Assembly: GCF_000507245.1 (NCBI RefSeq)
Contig: NC_023035.1
Coordinates: 2,209,501 to 2,273,500, forward strand
Length of the DNA stretch: 64,000 bases
Direction: 5' to 3'
Source of the DNA: Salinispira pacifica
GTDB lineage: Bacteria; Spirochaetota; Spirochaetia; DSM-27196; Salinispiraceae
Below are positions 17,089-26,990 of the stretch, piece after piece. A program made the translations under genes and the position numbers. A model generated the notes under the pieces. It was not told the origin of the DNA. It worked only from the letters and a program-made list of their open reading frames with translations, and did no database searches. Numbering within the stretch: position 1 is the first letter of the stretch; every line of letters starts with the position of its first letter.

Positions 17089-19007
17089 GCACCTCTTATA
17101 GTTCGTTTGATAGTGTTAGCAATCCTATCACTTAGTTTCTTTCTTAATCCTAATAAATTGAATCCAAATAGTATATTTAGTATTCCAATCAAGGCACCAC
17201 CTATTCGTATAACTAGTCGAACAATCCAATTTGAGGGAGGAACATTTTCTGAAAAATAAAATCCAAGAACTACAATAATTGCTAATAATATGACAATAAA
17301 CCAAGAAACTGCAGTACCAATCCTTGAAGCAATTAGTTCAATATTCGAATTGATATTTGAAAGATTCTCAGTGGAGTTGTTTAGATCCTTCTTTAAAACT
17401 TCATTTTCTGCCTTGAAAGGTTCATATTCGCTTGCTGTTTCATTTCTTGCTTCAGTCTTTATTTCTTCAAGTATTTCTTCTGGCGTTTTATCATAAAAAT
17501 TTTCATGATCACCAGAAGTGCGTTCATTTAGTTTTTCGATTACAATTTTATGAGTTCGAAGGAAATAAAATTCATTTTCAGAAATAATATCTTCGTTCTT
17601 TAATCTTTCGATTTTTTCAAGAAAAAGTTCGATGAGTCGCTCTTCTGGTTCTAAGTAATCCTGACACTTAGCAATCAGATTAAGTCTGTTGATATTTTTT
17701 GTTTGAATGGGATTTTGGAGCCATAATATTGTTCCCAAAAACACATCTGTAAAACAAGCGTGGATGTTATAATCTTCAAATTCCTCTTTTTCAAAATCAA
17801 AAGAAGCAAATGCTAAGCCGGAATTGGTAGTTAGAAAAATATATTTAGCTCCAGCAAGGCTTACCGGGGAATCTCCTTTGCGAAGGCGAAAAATATTTGA
17901 GATTGATTTTACATCCTTTAAAACTACTGCACGTTTTTTCCAGTTCTCTGATACATGATTATAATTTTTGTATGAATCGTGGATGCATTTGAATAATTTT
18001 TCTTCATTTATTTGATGGTCCACGTATTCGTTAGGATCGACTTCTATATCGTACTCAATTTTTTCCTTATTTAATTTTGTATTTACTTTTGAAATAAAGA
18101 GAGATAATGCAGCACTTGTATATTCCTTAGCTACAAAATACTTAAGGGCAGGACTTGCAAGCTTTGGATCGTAAGAATCATCTTCGATATATCTTTGACA
18201 GTCATTAAGTATTTGCATGGTTTCTTCATATGTATGCTTAAAAATACATATCTCGCCACCATGACTTTTAATTAATGAAAACAGTTCTTTGAATGCATTT
18301 TCTTTTTCTATTCCTTCGACCCCAATATATTTGAGTATAACTGGAGTATCGATGAAAATTTTTACCTTTTTTAATTTACCCTCGAAGTTTTCAATATTTT
18401 CAAAAGTAATTAGGTTTACTACTAAAGAGCTGACTGTTAAGGAAATTAATTCTTTAGCCAATGGACTGTTTAGTTCAATTAGTTGATCAATGTATTTGCC
18501 AATATGATTCTTTTCAGTTTTCCGAAGCTTTATATCTGCAAATCTCACTCCTTTTTTATAATTAAGCAATATTTGGTAGCTATAGTCGTCAAGAAATGCA
18601 AGAAATATTTTGTAGACCTCCTCTACAGTAAGCTCTGGATTAAATTGAGCAGTCAGAAAACCATGCAAATCCTGGATGAGTGGTGCAGAATCATGTTCAT
18701 AAGATGATAAGTCTTCAAATTGCGAAAGATCTCTTGCAACATGATGTTTACGATTTTGAATAAAAATCATTTTTCGTTTTTTACAGCGATTAAGAATTGA
18801 AATAACTGCATGGTAAGGTATTGGCAGGTTATGAATTTCTAAAAAATCATTAACTATTAAATGTGGATCTATTTCCGAATAATTTCGAGTTTGGAAAATG
18901 TCCTTCATAAAAGGGAGGAATAGTTCAATATAATCCTTTTTTGCTTGTTCAAGCATTATTGAGAGCGCAGAAAGACTATTTAGCAACTTTTGATTCTGAT
19001 TCATCTT
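17085..19007 (-). CDS. PIN-like protein with C-terminal membrane anchor, 640 aa
   Basis: Large cassette protein of no family I recognise with certainty. The start at 19007 (MNQNQKLLN) is chosen for GAGGG just upstream. Residues 1-200 look helical and winged-helix-like, with a basic segment RCKKRKMIFIQNRKHH. A PIN-like nuclease pattern follows: KVKIFIDTPVILKYIG (Asp near 226), HTYEETMQIL (Glu near 262) and YIFLTTNSGLAFASFDF (near 400). A coiled-coil stretch leads to two membrane helices near the C-terminus (WFIVILLAIIVVLGFYF; IGGALIGILNILFGFNLLG). The stop codon TAA is supplied by the attC. A membrane-tethered RNase in phage defence is a reasonable guess, not shown. Confidence 0.75.
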   Translation of the reverse strand, partial: KMNQNQKLLNSLSALSIMLEQAKKDYIELFLPFMKDIFQTRNYSEIDPHLIVNDFLEIHNLPIPYHAVISILNRCKKRKMIFIQNRKHHVARDLSQFEDLSSYEHDSAPLIQDLHGFLTAQFNPELTVEEVYKIFLAFLDDYSYQILLNYKKGVRFADIKLRKTEKNHIGKYIDQLIELNSPLAKELISLTVSSLVVNLITFENIENFEGKLKKVKIFIDTPVILKYIGVEGIEKENAFKELFSLIKSHGGEICIFKHTYEETMQILNDCQRYIEDDSYDPKLASPALKYFVAKEYTSAALSLFISKVNTKLNKEKIEYDIEVDPNEYVDHQINEEKLFKCIHDSYKNYNHVSENWKKRAVVLKDVKSISNIFRLRKGDSPVSLAGAKYIFLTTNSGLAFASFDFEKEEFEDYNIHACFTDVFLGTILWLQNPIQTKNINRLNLIAKCQDYLEPEERLIELFLEKIERLKNEDIISENEFYFLRTHKIVIEKLNERTSGDHENFYDKTPEEILEEIKTEARNETASEYEPFKAENEVLKKDLNNSTENLSNINSNIELIASRIGTAVSWFIVILLAIIVVLGFYFSENVPPSNWIVRLVIRIGGALIGILNILFGFNLLGLRKKLSDRIANTIKRTIRGA

Positions 19008-19028
19008 ATCCCTCATTTTAAAGTGTGC

Positions 19029-19137
19029 ATAACAACGAGTTGAGCGGCGAGCCGTTAAATTGGCGTGAAAAATGCTCAAGAGAAGCGAAATGCATTTTTC
19101 ATGCCAATAGGCGAGTCCGTCTCAAACTCCTTGTTAT
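19029..19137 (-). other. attC: attC site of ORF-less cassette D (109 bp, intact)
   Basis: Same sequence as 16211-16319 apart from a few changes (TTAAATTGG for TCAAATTGG; AAGAGAAGCG for AAGCGAAGCG), so this intact site is a natural variant of the insertion-sequence target. Confidence 0.94.
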
Positions 19138-19801
19138 ATGTACTTTTTCATTTTAATTCATATTTTTAATTTATTTCAATATCCTGATTTTTATCTCGTT
19201 TCTTTTTCCCTTTATCCGTCACAAACCGGGCATATTATTTTTTTGTTCTCTTTCTTATCAATTTTTTTGATCATCCTGATTTCTTACTGTTTTGAAATGC
19301 TTGTGCCTCTGAAAAATATTTACATTTTTGTTGCATGCAGTTGGCTCAGCCAATTTCATTTTTTGCATTTGAAGGGCTGGTCAAACCTGGATCGAATTTA
19401 TTTTAATTTGCTTATATTTTCCTTCACGAAGATTGGTATGAGAACTTTGCTTTCCTGATGTGGAACCGCTATTTCTTTTTTATGAATAAATGAGCATCTG
19501 CGAATCATTTTAAATTGCATTTTTTACTTTTCAATTTTGGTTCGCTGGGGAGCATCTTTATCTGCAATTCACAGCAGTTTTCAGGAATGAATTTATTTTT
19601 ATTTCCTTTCTCAAAAGCCCCTTCTTTATTCCTAGGGAATTCTTTTCCATGGAAATGGTGAGCCACATTTATTTTATTAATTTATGCATGTCACTTTTCT
19701 CAGGTAGAATTTTCCAGCTCCTGAACAACAGTGCGCATTAATTTTTTTTATCTTCCCCACTCTCAAATTTGTAAAAGATCAATCATTCAGCTTGAGTGCA
19801 T
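19138..19801 (-). repeat. ORF-less cassette, copy D (diverged middle)
   Basis: Both ends match the other copies, but bases about 19250-19480 differ strongly while keeping the T-rich composition. The plus-strand frame from 19138 is longer here (106 codons) than in the other copies (about 49), which argues against a conserved protein. Confidence 0.85.
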
Positions 19802-19897
19802 ATAACGACCGCTTGAGCCGCGAGCCGTAATTGGCGCGCGTTCTTGCGAACGCAAGAACCGTGACAATAGGCGAGTCGGTCTCAAAGCGCTTGTTAT
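19802..19897 (-). other. attC: attC site of 410-bp cassette, copy 2 (96 bp)
   Basis: Identical to 15703-15798. Confidence 0.93.
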
Positions 19898-20309
19898 GCA
19901 GCAATCCAGCCTACTCTAATGGGAGAATTGCAAATACCCATTGAGCAGCCGTCCCTCTATAAAGTTGAATTATTGTAGATTATTGGGAATCCTGCAAGTC
20001 ATTTTTCTATTTCTACCTCAAGGGAGAATTAACATTAATCCCGATAGCGAGGGAAAAGTCCAACAAGATCTCGGAATTTATGTTCATCCCGGAATTATGA
20101 ACCAAGGGAATTAATTTTTGTAGAGATGATGGAATTACTTTTCGATGCCGAATTATGATCCGGCCCGGATTCCACATTCATAAATCGATGGAGAAAAGAA
20201 CTCCATCCATGAGTTACTGAATCATTGGACAGATTCAGGAATTTAAAAACGAGGGAATTACCAGGAATTAAAGTGCCTGGGAGAAATACAACTCCGGCTA
20301 TTTGTCTGT
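19898..20309 (-). repeat. ~410-bp cassette without a convincing gene, copy 2
   Basis: Same sequence as 15799-16210. On the plus strand both copies follow an ORF-less ~660-bp cassette, so a two-cassette block appears to have been duplicated. The downstream attC neighbour differs. Confidence 0.75.
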
Positions 20310-20419
20310 ATAACAACCGCTTGAGCGGCACGCCGTTAATTGGCGTGGAGTTTGCCCGCCGCCAGGCGGAAAAGCAAACTCCATGACAATAGGCGTGTCC
20401 GACTCGAAGCGCTTGTTAT
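20310..20419 (-). other. attC: attC site of the zinc-ribbon protein cassette (110 bp)
   Basis: Starts ATAACAACCGCTTGAGCGGC, ends GACTCGAAGCGCTTGTTAT; inner arms GGAGTTTGC and GCAAACTCC pair around a CCGCCGCCAGGCGG tip. Confidence 0.93.
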
Positions 20420-20466
20420 GATTTCAAAATCCCCATATTGTTAATTCAATTTTTATAATTTAAATT

Positions 20467-21402
20467 TCAAGAGTTATCTTGATCGAAATAGTTCTCAATA
20501 ATTGATTTTAACTCTAGCATGCTTACAATAAAGTGCTGAGCTTCTGATGAAGTGAGAGTATACTTCTTTCCAATTTCCTTTTCATATCCGGGAATTTTCT
20601 TTACGAAATCTTCATCGATTACTCCTAAATTGTGTTCGTATAAATGTCTGACTTGGAACATTTTTAAAACAAAATCAAAATTCGAGTGTTGTTGCTGGAG
20701 CAATCCATCTAGTGTTTCATTCAATGCATAAAAATTTTGAAATAGATTTTTTATTCTGGAATGAAAAAGCTCTGGCCTAATTCTCCTGAGTTCTTTTCCC
20801 AAAGCATCAAACGCAGAGATACAATCGGATATAATATGCTTAAAGGAATCCTCTTTAATTTCTGCAGAAATATCGGGTTTTAAGAATATATCTAACTTCT
20901 TTTGCGCCGTATCTATAGATTTCGAAAATATCAAAAAAGCATTAAGATTCTTACAATCAGGACAGCGAGCAAAAACTCCGTAAACAGCAAATTCTAAACC
21001 ACAAGAATTGCATGTGACCTGAGTTTCTAGCTCTTCTTCATTGTAGTAGCTAATCGGAAGTTTCGAGGCGAAGTTGTCTTTTGTCACCTTAAACTGTATA
21101 AAACTATTTCGTGTTTTTCTTTCTAAATCTTTAAAGGACTTGGTTAAATCATCAAGCGCTGGGCGAAGAATTTTTTCATAAACATTATTTAGGGCTACAC
21201 TTTTAGCATATTCCAATTGTGCAGGTGTCCAAAATGTATCTGCAGAACCTTCGTATTCACAATATGGACAATGACAATAATCTGTCGGTAACCCTGTTCC
21301 AGGCTTTAATTTAAAATATCTTTCACATTCTAGACATTCTCGCCCAAGCATTCCATTTTCATCTTTAGGTATATCTACTTCTATGCTGATTTCATCGCTC
21401 AT
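20467..21402 (-). CDS. Double zinc-ribbon cassette protein, 311 aa
   Basis: Unrecognised family. The start at 21402 (MSDEISIEVDIPK) has GGAG 8 bases upstream; an upstream ATG at 21426 overlaps the cassette boundary. Two Cys4-type zinc ribbons are visible: CLECERYF with CHCPYC (residues about 22-48), and CNSCGLEF with CPDCKN (about 130-150). The rest is helical, with RIRPELFHSRIKNLFQNFY and VRHLYEHNLG; the latter resembles segments seen in HEPN or abortive-infection-like helical domains, but that is only an impression. Soluble, no signal peptide. The insertion sequence at 21430 lies immediately upstream. Confidence 0.75.
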   Translation of the reverse strand: MSDEISIEVDIPKDENGMLGRECLECERYFKLKPGTGLPTDYCHCPYCEYEGSADTFWTPAQLEYAKSVALNNVYEKILRPALDDLTKSFKDLERKTRNSFIQFKVTKDNFASKLPISYYNEEELETQVTCNSCGLEFAVYGVFARCPDCKNLNAFLIFSKSIDTAQKKLDIFLKPDISAEIKEDSFKHIISDCISAFDALGKELRRIRPELFHSRIKNLFQNFYALNETLDGLLQQQHSNFDFVLKMFQVRHLYEHNLGVIDEDFVKKIPGYEKEIGKKYTLTSSEAQHFIVSMLELKSIIENYFDQDNS

Positions 21403-21429
21403 CGATAAATCTCCATTGATAATCATAAC

Positions 21430-23235
21430 GAGGCTGTAGAAAAAGCCTGCTGCGGCCTCTCTTCATTTTATGCCGGTTCAATATTTTTGGGAAAGTGCAA
21501 AATTCTAAATACCATGACTGTTATGATTAAATCCTTTCATTACCCCGTTTCCTATCGTTCCCTGCTTCCTTCATTTACATGTGGAACATTTTTCATTACC
21601 AGCATAGTTTCAGCTTTCCAATATTGTGTACCAGGCAAAACAAACGCCATTGGGTACTCACCTTTTTTAGCCCTCGTAAAGTGAAATGATTAAGTCCTTT
21701 GGTGCTTCGCAGATGGCCAAACACCGGTTCCACGGTTCCCATACGCCTGGAATACATCGTCCTTGAGGTGGCCGTATCGAATTTCTCTTTAGCCATATTG
21801 AGGAAATCCGGACCTTCAATACTCCGGTGAAAGAAGGTTACCTGACGAAATGGAGTTTGAGGATTTCGAATGCATTTATCTCGAAGAGTACATTCGCGAC
21901 AGACTTTTTCTATCCCTCTGAATCGATCTCCCGTGTATTTCCCATCTTCTGCTTTATAATTTTTCATATTCAACCGGAGTGGATGCCCGGCAGGACAGCT
22001 GGCTGTGTGCTTTTTATGGTTATAGTGAAAGTCTTCCGGTGCAAAATATTTTTTACTGTGAACCGGTCGCCAGTTGGCCGTTTTCTTTTTATGCTCTCCT
22101 GACGATTCAAAGCGCACATCCCGGGACCGAAATTTATTGTCGGGGATGTATGTATCAATTTCATGCTCTATGCAGTATTTCATGTTTACTTCATTGTGAA
22201 ATCCGGAGTCTGCGGTGATGGCTACAGTGTGGACAATATCTTCAGATATCCCTGCATCCTTGCACTGTTTTTCCAGGTCCTGCAGGATCTGTGGTAAATG
22301 GCCGGCTTCATTAATATCACCATATGCATCGGCCCACACGACTATCTGATTTTTGTCATCTACCGCGGCAATTCCATTGTAGCCCTGAATAACACCATGT
22401 GAAGAAAGCATTTTTGCACTTTCATTATCAGTGATATTACTCTTCACCGCTTTGCCCGATGCACCCATGCGGTCATTGTGTTCACTCAGCCAGCTCTCGA
22501 TTTTATCAGCCTTGGCACTCAGCTTTTCTATTGCAGCAGTTTCTTTCTCCAGGTCTTTGTTTTTCGCGCCGTGCAGATCTTCATGCTGATGCTTACCTAC
22601 CAGGAAGGATATTGATTTCCGTATCTTCTCAACTTTCCGCACGAGGTCGGCCTTGGTACCGCTCCACTCTTTTGAACAATTAGATGAAATCTTACAGCCA
22701 TCGATGGCGAACATTTCCTTGCCAATGAGATTTTCTGAATAACAGATGGCCAGAACCTTAGTGAATAGATCAATACACTCTTTATCCATAGACGAAATAA
22801 AATCTGCAATGGTTGTGAAATGCGGATGAGTATCCGCAGATAACGCCATACAGACAATATTCTCATCACAAAACCGGGCTATTCTTCGGCTGCTGGTAAT
22901 TCCCCGTGAGTATGCAAAGAGAATGATCTTCAGAAGAACCGCGGGGTCAAAAGCCGGGGCTCCAGTTTCCTCATTCTGAAAGCGATCATAAAAGACTGAG
23001 AGATCCAATTTCTCACTAAACAAGACATGAAGGGTGTATTCAAAGGTTCCAGGCAAAATCTGCTTGGAAAGTGTAATTGGCAGCATCAGTTGCTGATCGT
23101 ATGAATAGTCCTTGAACCGGGGCATTTTTCCCTCCCATGATGAGCAGGTTCAGTGCGATTGCAAAATCCCGGCTCGCCTAATGAAATTTTACCATGGTTT
23201 TTCTGGTACTAGAAGAGGACTTTTTCTACAGCCTC
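21430..23235 (-). mobile_element. attC-inserted DDE insertion sequence, copy 3 (1806 bp)
   Basis: Same ends, length and orientation as copy 2. The left flank is CATAAC, belonging to the zinc-ribbon cassette boundary, and the right flank is AACAACGAG of the attC of ORF-less cassette E. The implied target duplication is again AAC. Confidence 0.95.
21596..23125 (-). CDS. IS1182/IS5-type transposase (509 aa), copy 3
   Basis: Same protein as at 9896-11425; complete, between intact IS ends. Confidence 0.92.
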   Translation of the reverse strand: MPRFKDYSYDQQLMLPITLSKQILPGTFEYTLHVLFSEKLDLSVFYDRFQNEETGAPAFDPAVLLKIILFAYSRGITSSRRIARFCDENIVCMALSADTHPHFTTIADFISSMDKECIDLFTKVLAICYSENLIGKEMFAIDGCKISSNCSKEWSGTKADLVRKVEKIRKSISFLVGKHQHEDLHGAKNKDLEKETAAIEKLSAKADKIESWLSEHNDRMGASGKAVKSNITDNESAKMLSSHGVIQGYNGIAAVDDKNQIVVWADAYGDINEAGHLPQILQDLEKQCKDAGISEDIVHTVAITADSGFHNEVNMKYCIEHEIDTYIPDNKFRSRDVRFESSGEHKKKTANWRPVHSKKYFAPEDFHYNHKKHTASCPAGHPLRLNMKNYKAEDGKYTGDRFRGIEKVCRECTLRDKCIRNPQTPFRQVTFFHRSIEGPDFLNMAKEKFDTATSRTMYSRRMGTVEPVFGHLRSTKGLNHFTLRGLKKVSTQWRLFCLVHNIGKLKLCW

Positions 23236-23342
23236 AACAACGAGTTGAGCGGCGAGCCGTCAAATTGGCGTGAAAAATGCTCAAGCGAAGCGAAATGCAT
23301 TTTTCATGCCAATAGGCGAGTCCGTCTCAAACTCCTTGTTAT
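23236..23342 (-). other. attC: attC site of ORF-less cassette E, with IS copy 3 at its core
   Basis: Same as 14934-15040. Its ATAAC start is split by the insertion sequence and lies at 21425-21429. Confidence 0.92.
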
Positions 23343-24003
23343 ATGTACTTTTTCATTTTAATTCATATTTTTAATTTATTTCAATATACCGAGTTTTATC
23401 TCGTTTCTTTTTCCCTTTATCCGTCACAAACCGGGCATATTATTTTTTTGTTCTCTTTCATATTATTTGTATTGATCATAATGAATCTGTAATTCAACAA
23501 AATGCTCGTGCCTTTGAAAAATTTATTTTTTCTTGCGGGTGGCTTCAGCGCATGCTTTTATTCTCTGTATCTGTAGGGATGTTTGAGCAGGTTAGAATTT
23601 ATTTTAATTTCTTTGTATTTCCCTTCACGAAGATGGGATTGAAAATTTGAAACCTTCCGATGCTGAACTATTATTTTATTTTTGAAAATAAATGAGCATC
23701 TGCGAATCATTTTAAATTTCATTTTTAAGTGTTCAATTTTGGTTCGCTGGAGAGCATTTTTATCTGCATTTCACAGCAGTTTTCAGGAATGAATTTATTT
23801 TTATTTCCTTTCTCAAAAGCCCATTCTTTATTCCTCGGGAATCCAATTCCATATAGTTGGTCAGCCCAATTCATTTTATTAATTTATGCATGTCACTTTT
23901 CTCAGGTAGAATTTTCAAGCTCCTGAGCAACAGTGCGCATTAATTTTTTTTATCTTCCCCACTCTCAGATTTGTAAAAGATCAATCATTCAGCTTGAGTG
24001 CAT
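23343..24003 (-). repeat. ORF-less cassette, copy E
   Basis: Fifth copy of the ~660-bp cassette, a mosaic of features of copy A (CTTGCGGGTGGCTTCAGCGC) and copy C (TACCGAGTTTTATCTCG). No gene recognised. Confidence 0.87.
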
Positions 24004-24101
24004 ATAACAACGAGTTGAGCGGCGAGCCGTCCATTGGCATGCGTTTTTGCGAAGGCAAAAACCATGATCAATAGGCGAATCCGCCTCAAACTCTTTGTTA
24101 T
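24004..24101 (-). other. attC: attC site of the Fic cassette (98 bp)
   Basis: Starts ATAACAACGAGTTGAGCGGC, ends CCGCCTCAAACTCTTTGTTAT; inner arms GCGTTTTTGC and GCAAAAACC pair. It supplies the stop codon TAA of fic. Confidence 0.92.
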
Positions 24102-25111
24102 GTTCCGATTTTTAATATTTCCATCAATTCTTTGTTTATAAATATATTCTCATTTCCTATTTTATATAATTCTAAAATTCCTAAATCTGAGAGAGTATGC
24201 AGATATCTTGATGCAGCTTTTCGTTCGACATTAAGTTCTCTGGTTATAAATTCAATTTTGCAGTATGGATGAAGAAATAATGATTCAACTAGCTCTTTTG
24301 AGTAGATTTTATGTGCATCTGTTTTAATCAATTCAATTGTTGAATCCAGACTGGACCGTATTTTGCGTATCTTTTTAATGGTATCAGTTGCAGTCAGTTC
24401 AATTCCCTTCAATATGAATACTATCCATTCCTCCCATTCATTTGTTTGAGTAACTTTTAATAAAAGCTCATAGTATCTTTTCTTATTTCTTATGATATAG
24501 GAGCTTAAATACAATATAGGAATTTCTAAATATCCATTCAAAATCAAATAGAGTATATTTATTATCCTACCAGTCCGACCATTTCCATCATAGAAAGGAT
24601 GGATGGATTCAAATTGATAATGCAGGATAGCCAACTTCGTTAAGCTTCCTTCACCTTCATGTATATATTTTGTAAGATTTTCTAATAATGATCTAATTAA
24701 ATCGTTGTTCTCTGGTGGTGTATAAATCACTTCATTCGTCTTATCGTTAATTAACGCTGTACCGGGATTAGATCTGATCCCAGCTTCATTTTGTACAATA
24801 ATTTTTTGCAGATCGATTATATCATTTACGGATAGTAGATTTCTCTTCTGGATTTTCATAAATCCTTCATACAATGCTTCTCGATAATACAAAACTTCTT
24901 TCGTGGCAGGGTCAATTTTCTTTGTTGTGACGGATACAGCCTTATATAACTCATCTCTTGTAGTAATTATATTTTCAATTTCAGAACTGTCTTTCGATTC
25001 TTGCAAGACTATTGCATTAATTAATATTGATTGGTTAGGAATTATATTTGCAATTCCTTTTAATTCAGAGATAGCTGAGACAGCTTGATTTTCAGCTTTT
25101 AATATTTCTAT

Positions 25112-26990
25112 GACTCCCCTGAAAAAAGGTAGGGAATTCCCAAAATTTTGTTGATAGGGTAAAATTCCGCATCGGGGGGAGCGGATGTTTCGAAAGAACG
25201 AAGGACATAAGCAGCAGAGAATGTTTACATCGGTGGACCAACTTCCTGAGACTGCAAGAAAACACCTTGAACAGTCCTGGGCACAGGTTTTCTACCATGA
25301 ATATTTCTGCAGGATTAACGAGGAGGTCTTCTCCGTTCTCTACAGTGATAAGCATTCACGGCCCAACACGCCTATCAATATTCTGGTAGGCTTTGAAACC
25401 CTCAAATCCGGATTCGGCTTAAGTGACGAGCGACTCTATGATCATTTCATGTTTGATCTGAAGTTCCGCTACGCCCTGGGCTTGAAGGACTTTGACGAAG
25501 GAAACTTTGAGCTGCGTACTATCTACAACTTCCGCTCAGCGGTGAGTGCCTATGAAGAGGAACACAGGGTTAATCTGATTCACAAGGCAAGTGAACAGAT
25601 AACCGACGAGCAATTGAAACAGTTTCAGATAAAAACCGGCCTACAGCGGATGGATTCAACCATGGTGCAGAGTAACATCCGCAAGATGAGCCGTCTGCAG
25701 CTGTTGGTAGAAATCATCCATCGCTTTTACCGTATGCTCAGTGAAGAAGAACAGAAAGCGTATGAGCAGCTGTTTGCCAGGTATGTGAAAGAAGACTCCC
25801 TGCACTATTGCTGCCGGGTGAAACGGGACGAGATGGACGGGCGACTTGAGCAGCTTGGAAAAGATCTATCGACTATGCTGGAATGTTTTGAAGACGTGCA
25901 CGGAGATGAAAAAGCGTACCAGCAGGCCTTCAGGGTTTTTGGTGAACACTTTCGTTTTGAACAGGAATCTATCGTTGTGCGAGAAAGTAAAGAACTCGGT
26001 GGTAGCACCTTGCAGTCTCCTGATGATGAAGAGGCCACCTTCAGGACGAAAAGCAGAGAAAGCTCCCGGGGGTATGGTGCAAATATCACGGAAACTTGCG
26101 ATGAAGATAATAATCTCCAACTCATCAGCAGGGTAAGTGTGGCGCCAAACATAACCGATGACCAGCAATTTCTGGCCGAAGATATTGAGAACCTGAAAGA
26201 GCGGGAGGGAATCGATGAAGTGTATACCGATGCGGGGTATACGGGAGAGGCGGCAGCCAAGGCAACAGCAACATATCAGGTAAGCCAGCACGTGAGTGCC
26301 ATCAAGGGAAGGAAAAAAGAGAAGACGAGAGTGGGCCTGGAAGATTTCACCGTCACTCGAACCAGTGAAGGAAAGGTGACTGCTATCATCTGTCCAAATG
26401 GCCAGGGCGGGGAGCTGCGGGAAAGTAAAAAAGCAGCAGACCGCTATACCGCCGGGTTTTCTGCCGACGGCTGTCAGGCTTGCCCCTTTGTCAACCAGTG
26501 CCCGGCAAAGCGGCTGAAAAAGCGACCAAGTTATGTTCTTCATTTTACTGCGACCGATTTGCGGGTTGCCGCCACCAGGAAGCAGGTAGCAGAAACAGGA
26601 AAAGAGATTACCAATAAGCGGGCATCAATAGAGAGTACCGTTCGAAGTGTTATTCACCCCTTTGGTGGCCATCTCTGTAAACTACCAGTGCGGGGCAGGC
26701 ATCGGGTTACCACCATGATGGTCTTGAGTGCCATGATGGTTAACATTCGCAGAATCAGGGGATACCTGTTTCCCGAAGATGGGTCAAAACCAATTCCGGA
26801 TGGATATGCACTCTGTTAGAAGCGAAAAGGGGAAAGGGAAAGCCCTTCGGGGTGGGGGTACAGATAAATAGCCGGTAAAGAAAGTGGCGGGGGCCCTCCC
26901 ATAGGGTTATCTCCCCCTATGGGGCTGGATTCCCCGACCAATTTTTCCGGGTTTTTTTGAATTTACCATCAAGCTTTTTTCAGGGGAGTC
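25112..26990 (+). mobile_element. IS1182-like insertion sequence, copy 2 (1879 bp)
   Basis: Same ends and length as the copy at 6794-8672. Flanked by the 6-bp duplication TTCTAT (25106-25111 and 26991-26996). Inserted in fic. Confidence 0.95.
25185..26819 (+). CDS. IS1182-family transposase (544 aa), copy 2
   Basis: Same protein as at 6867-8501, complete. It is transcribed opposite to the fic gene it interrupts. Confidence 0.92.
   Translation: MFRKNEGHKQQRMFTSVDQLPETARKHLEQSWAQVFYHEYFCRINEEVFSVLYSDKHSRPNTPINILVGFETLKSGFGLSDERLYDHFMFDLKFRYALGLKDFDEGNFELRTIYNFRSAVSAYEEEHRVNLIHKASEQITDEQLKQFQIKTGLQRMDSTMVQSNIRKMSRLQLLVEIIHRFYRMLSEEEQKAYEQLFARYVKEDSLHYCCRVKRDEMDGRLEQLGKDLSTMLECFEDVHGDEKAYQQAFRVFGEHFRFEQESIVVRESKELGGSTLQSPDDEEATFRTKSRESSRGYGANITETCDEDNNLQLISRVSVAPNITDDQQFLAEDIENLKEREGIDEVYTDAGYTGEAAAKATATYQVSQHVSAIKGRKKEKTRVGLEDFTVTRTSEGKVTAIICPNGQGGELRESKKAADRYTAGFSADGCQACPFVNQCPAKRLKKRPSYVLHFTATDLRVAATRKQVAETGKEITNKRASIESTVRSVIHPFGGHLCKLPVRGRHRVTTMMVLSAMMVNIRRIRGYLFPEDGSKPIPDGYALC

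Noticed and set aside
19138-19458. Hydrophobic plus-strand ORF at the end of ORF-less cassettes (106 codons in copy D, about 49 in the others)
   Set aside because: Runs against cassette direction, its length and sequence are not kept between copies, and T-rich DNA makes such frames by chance.
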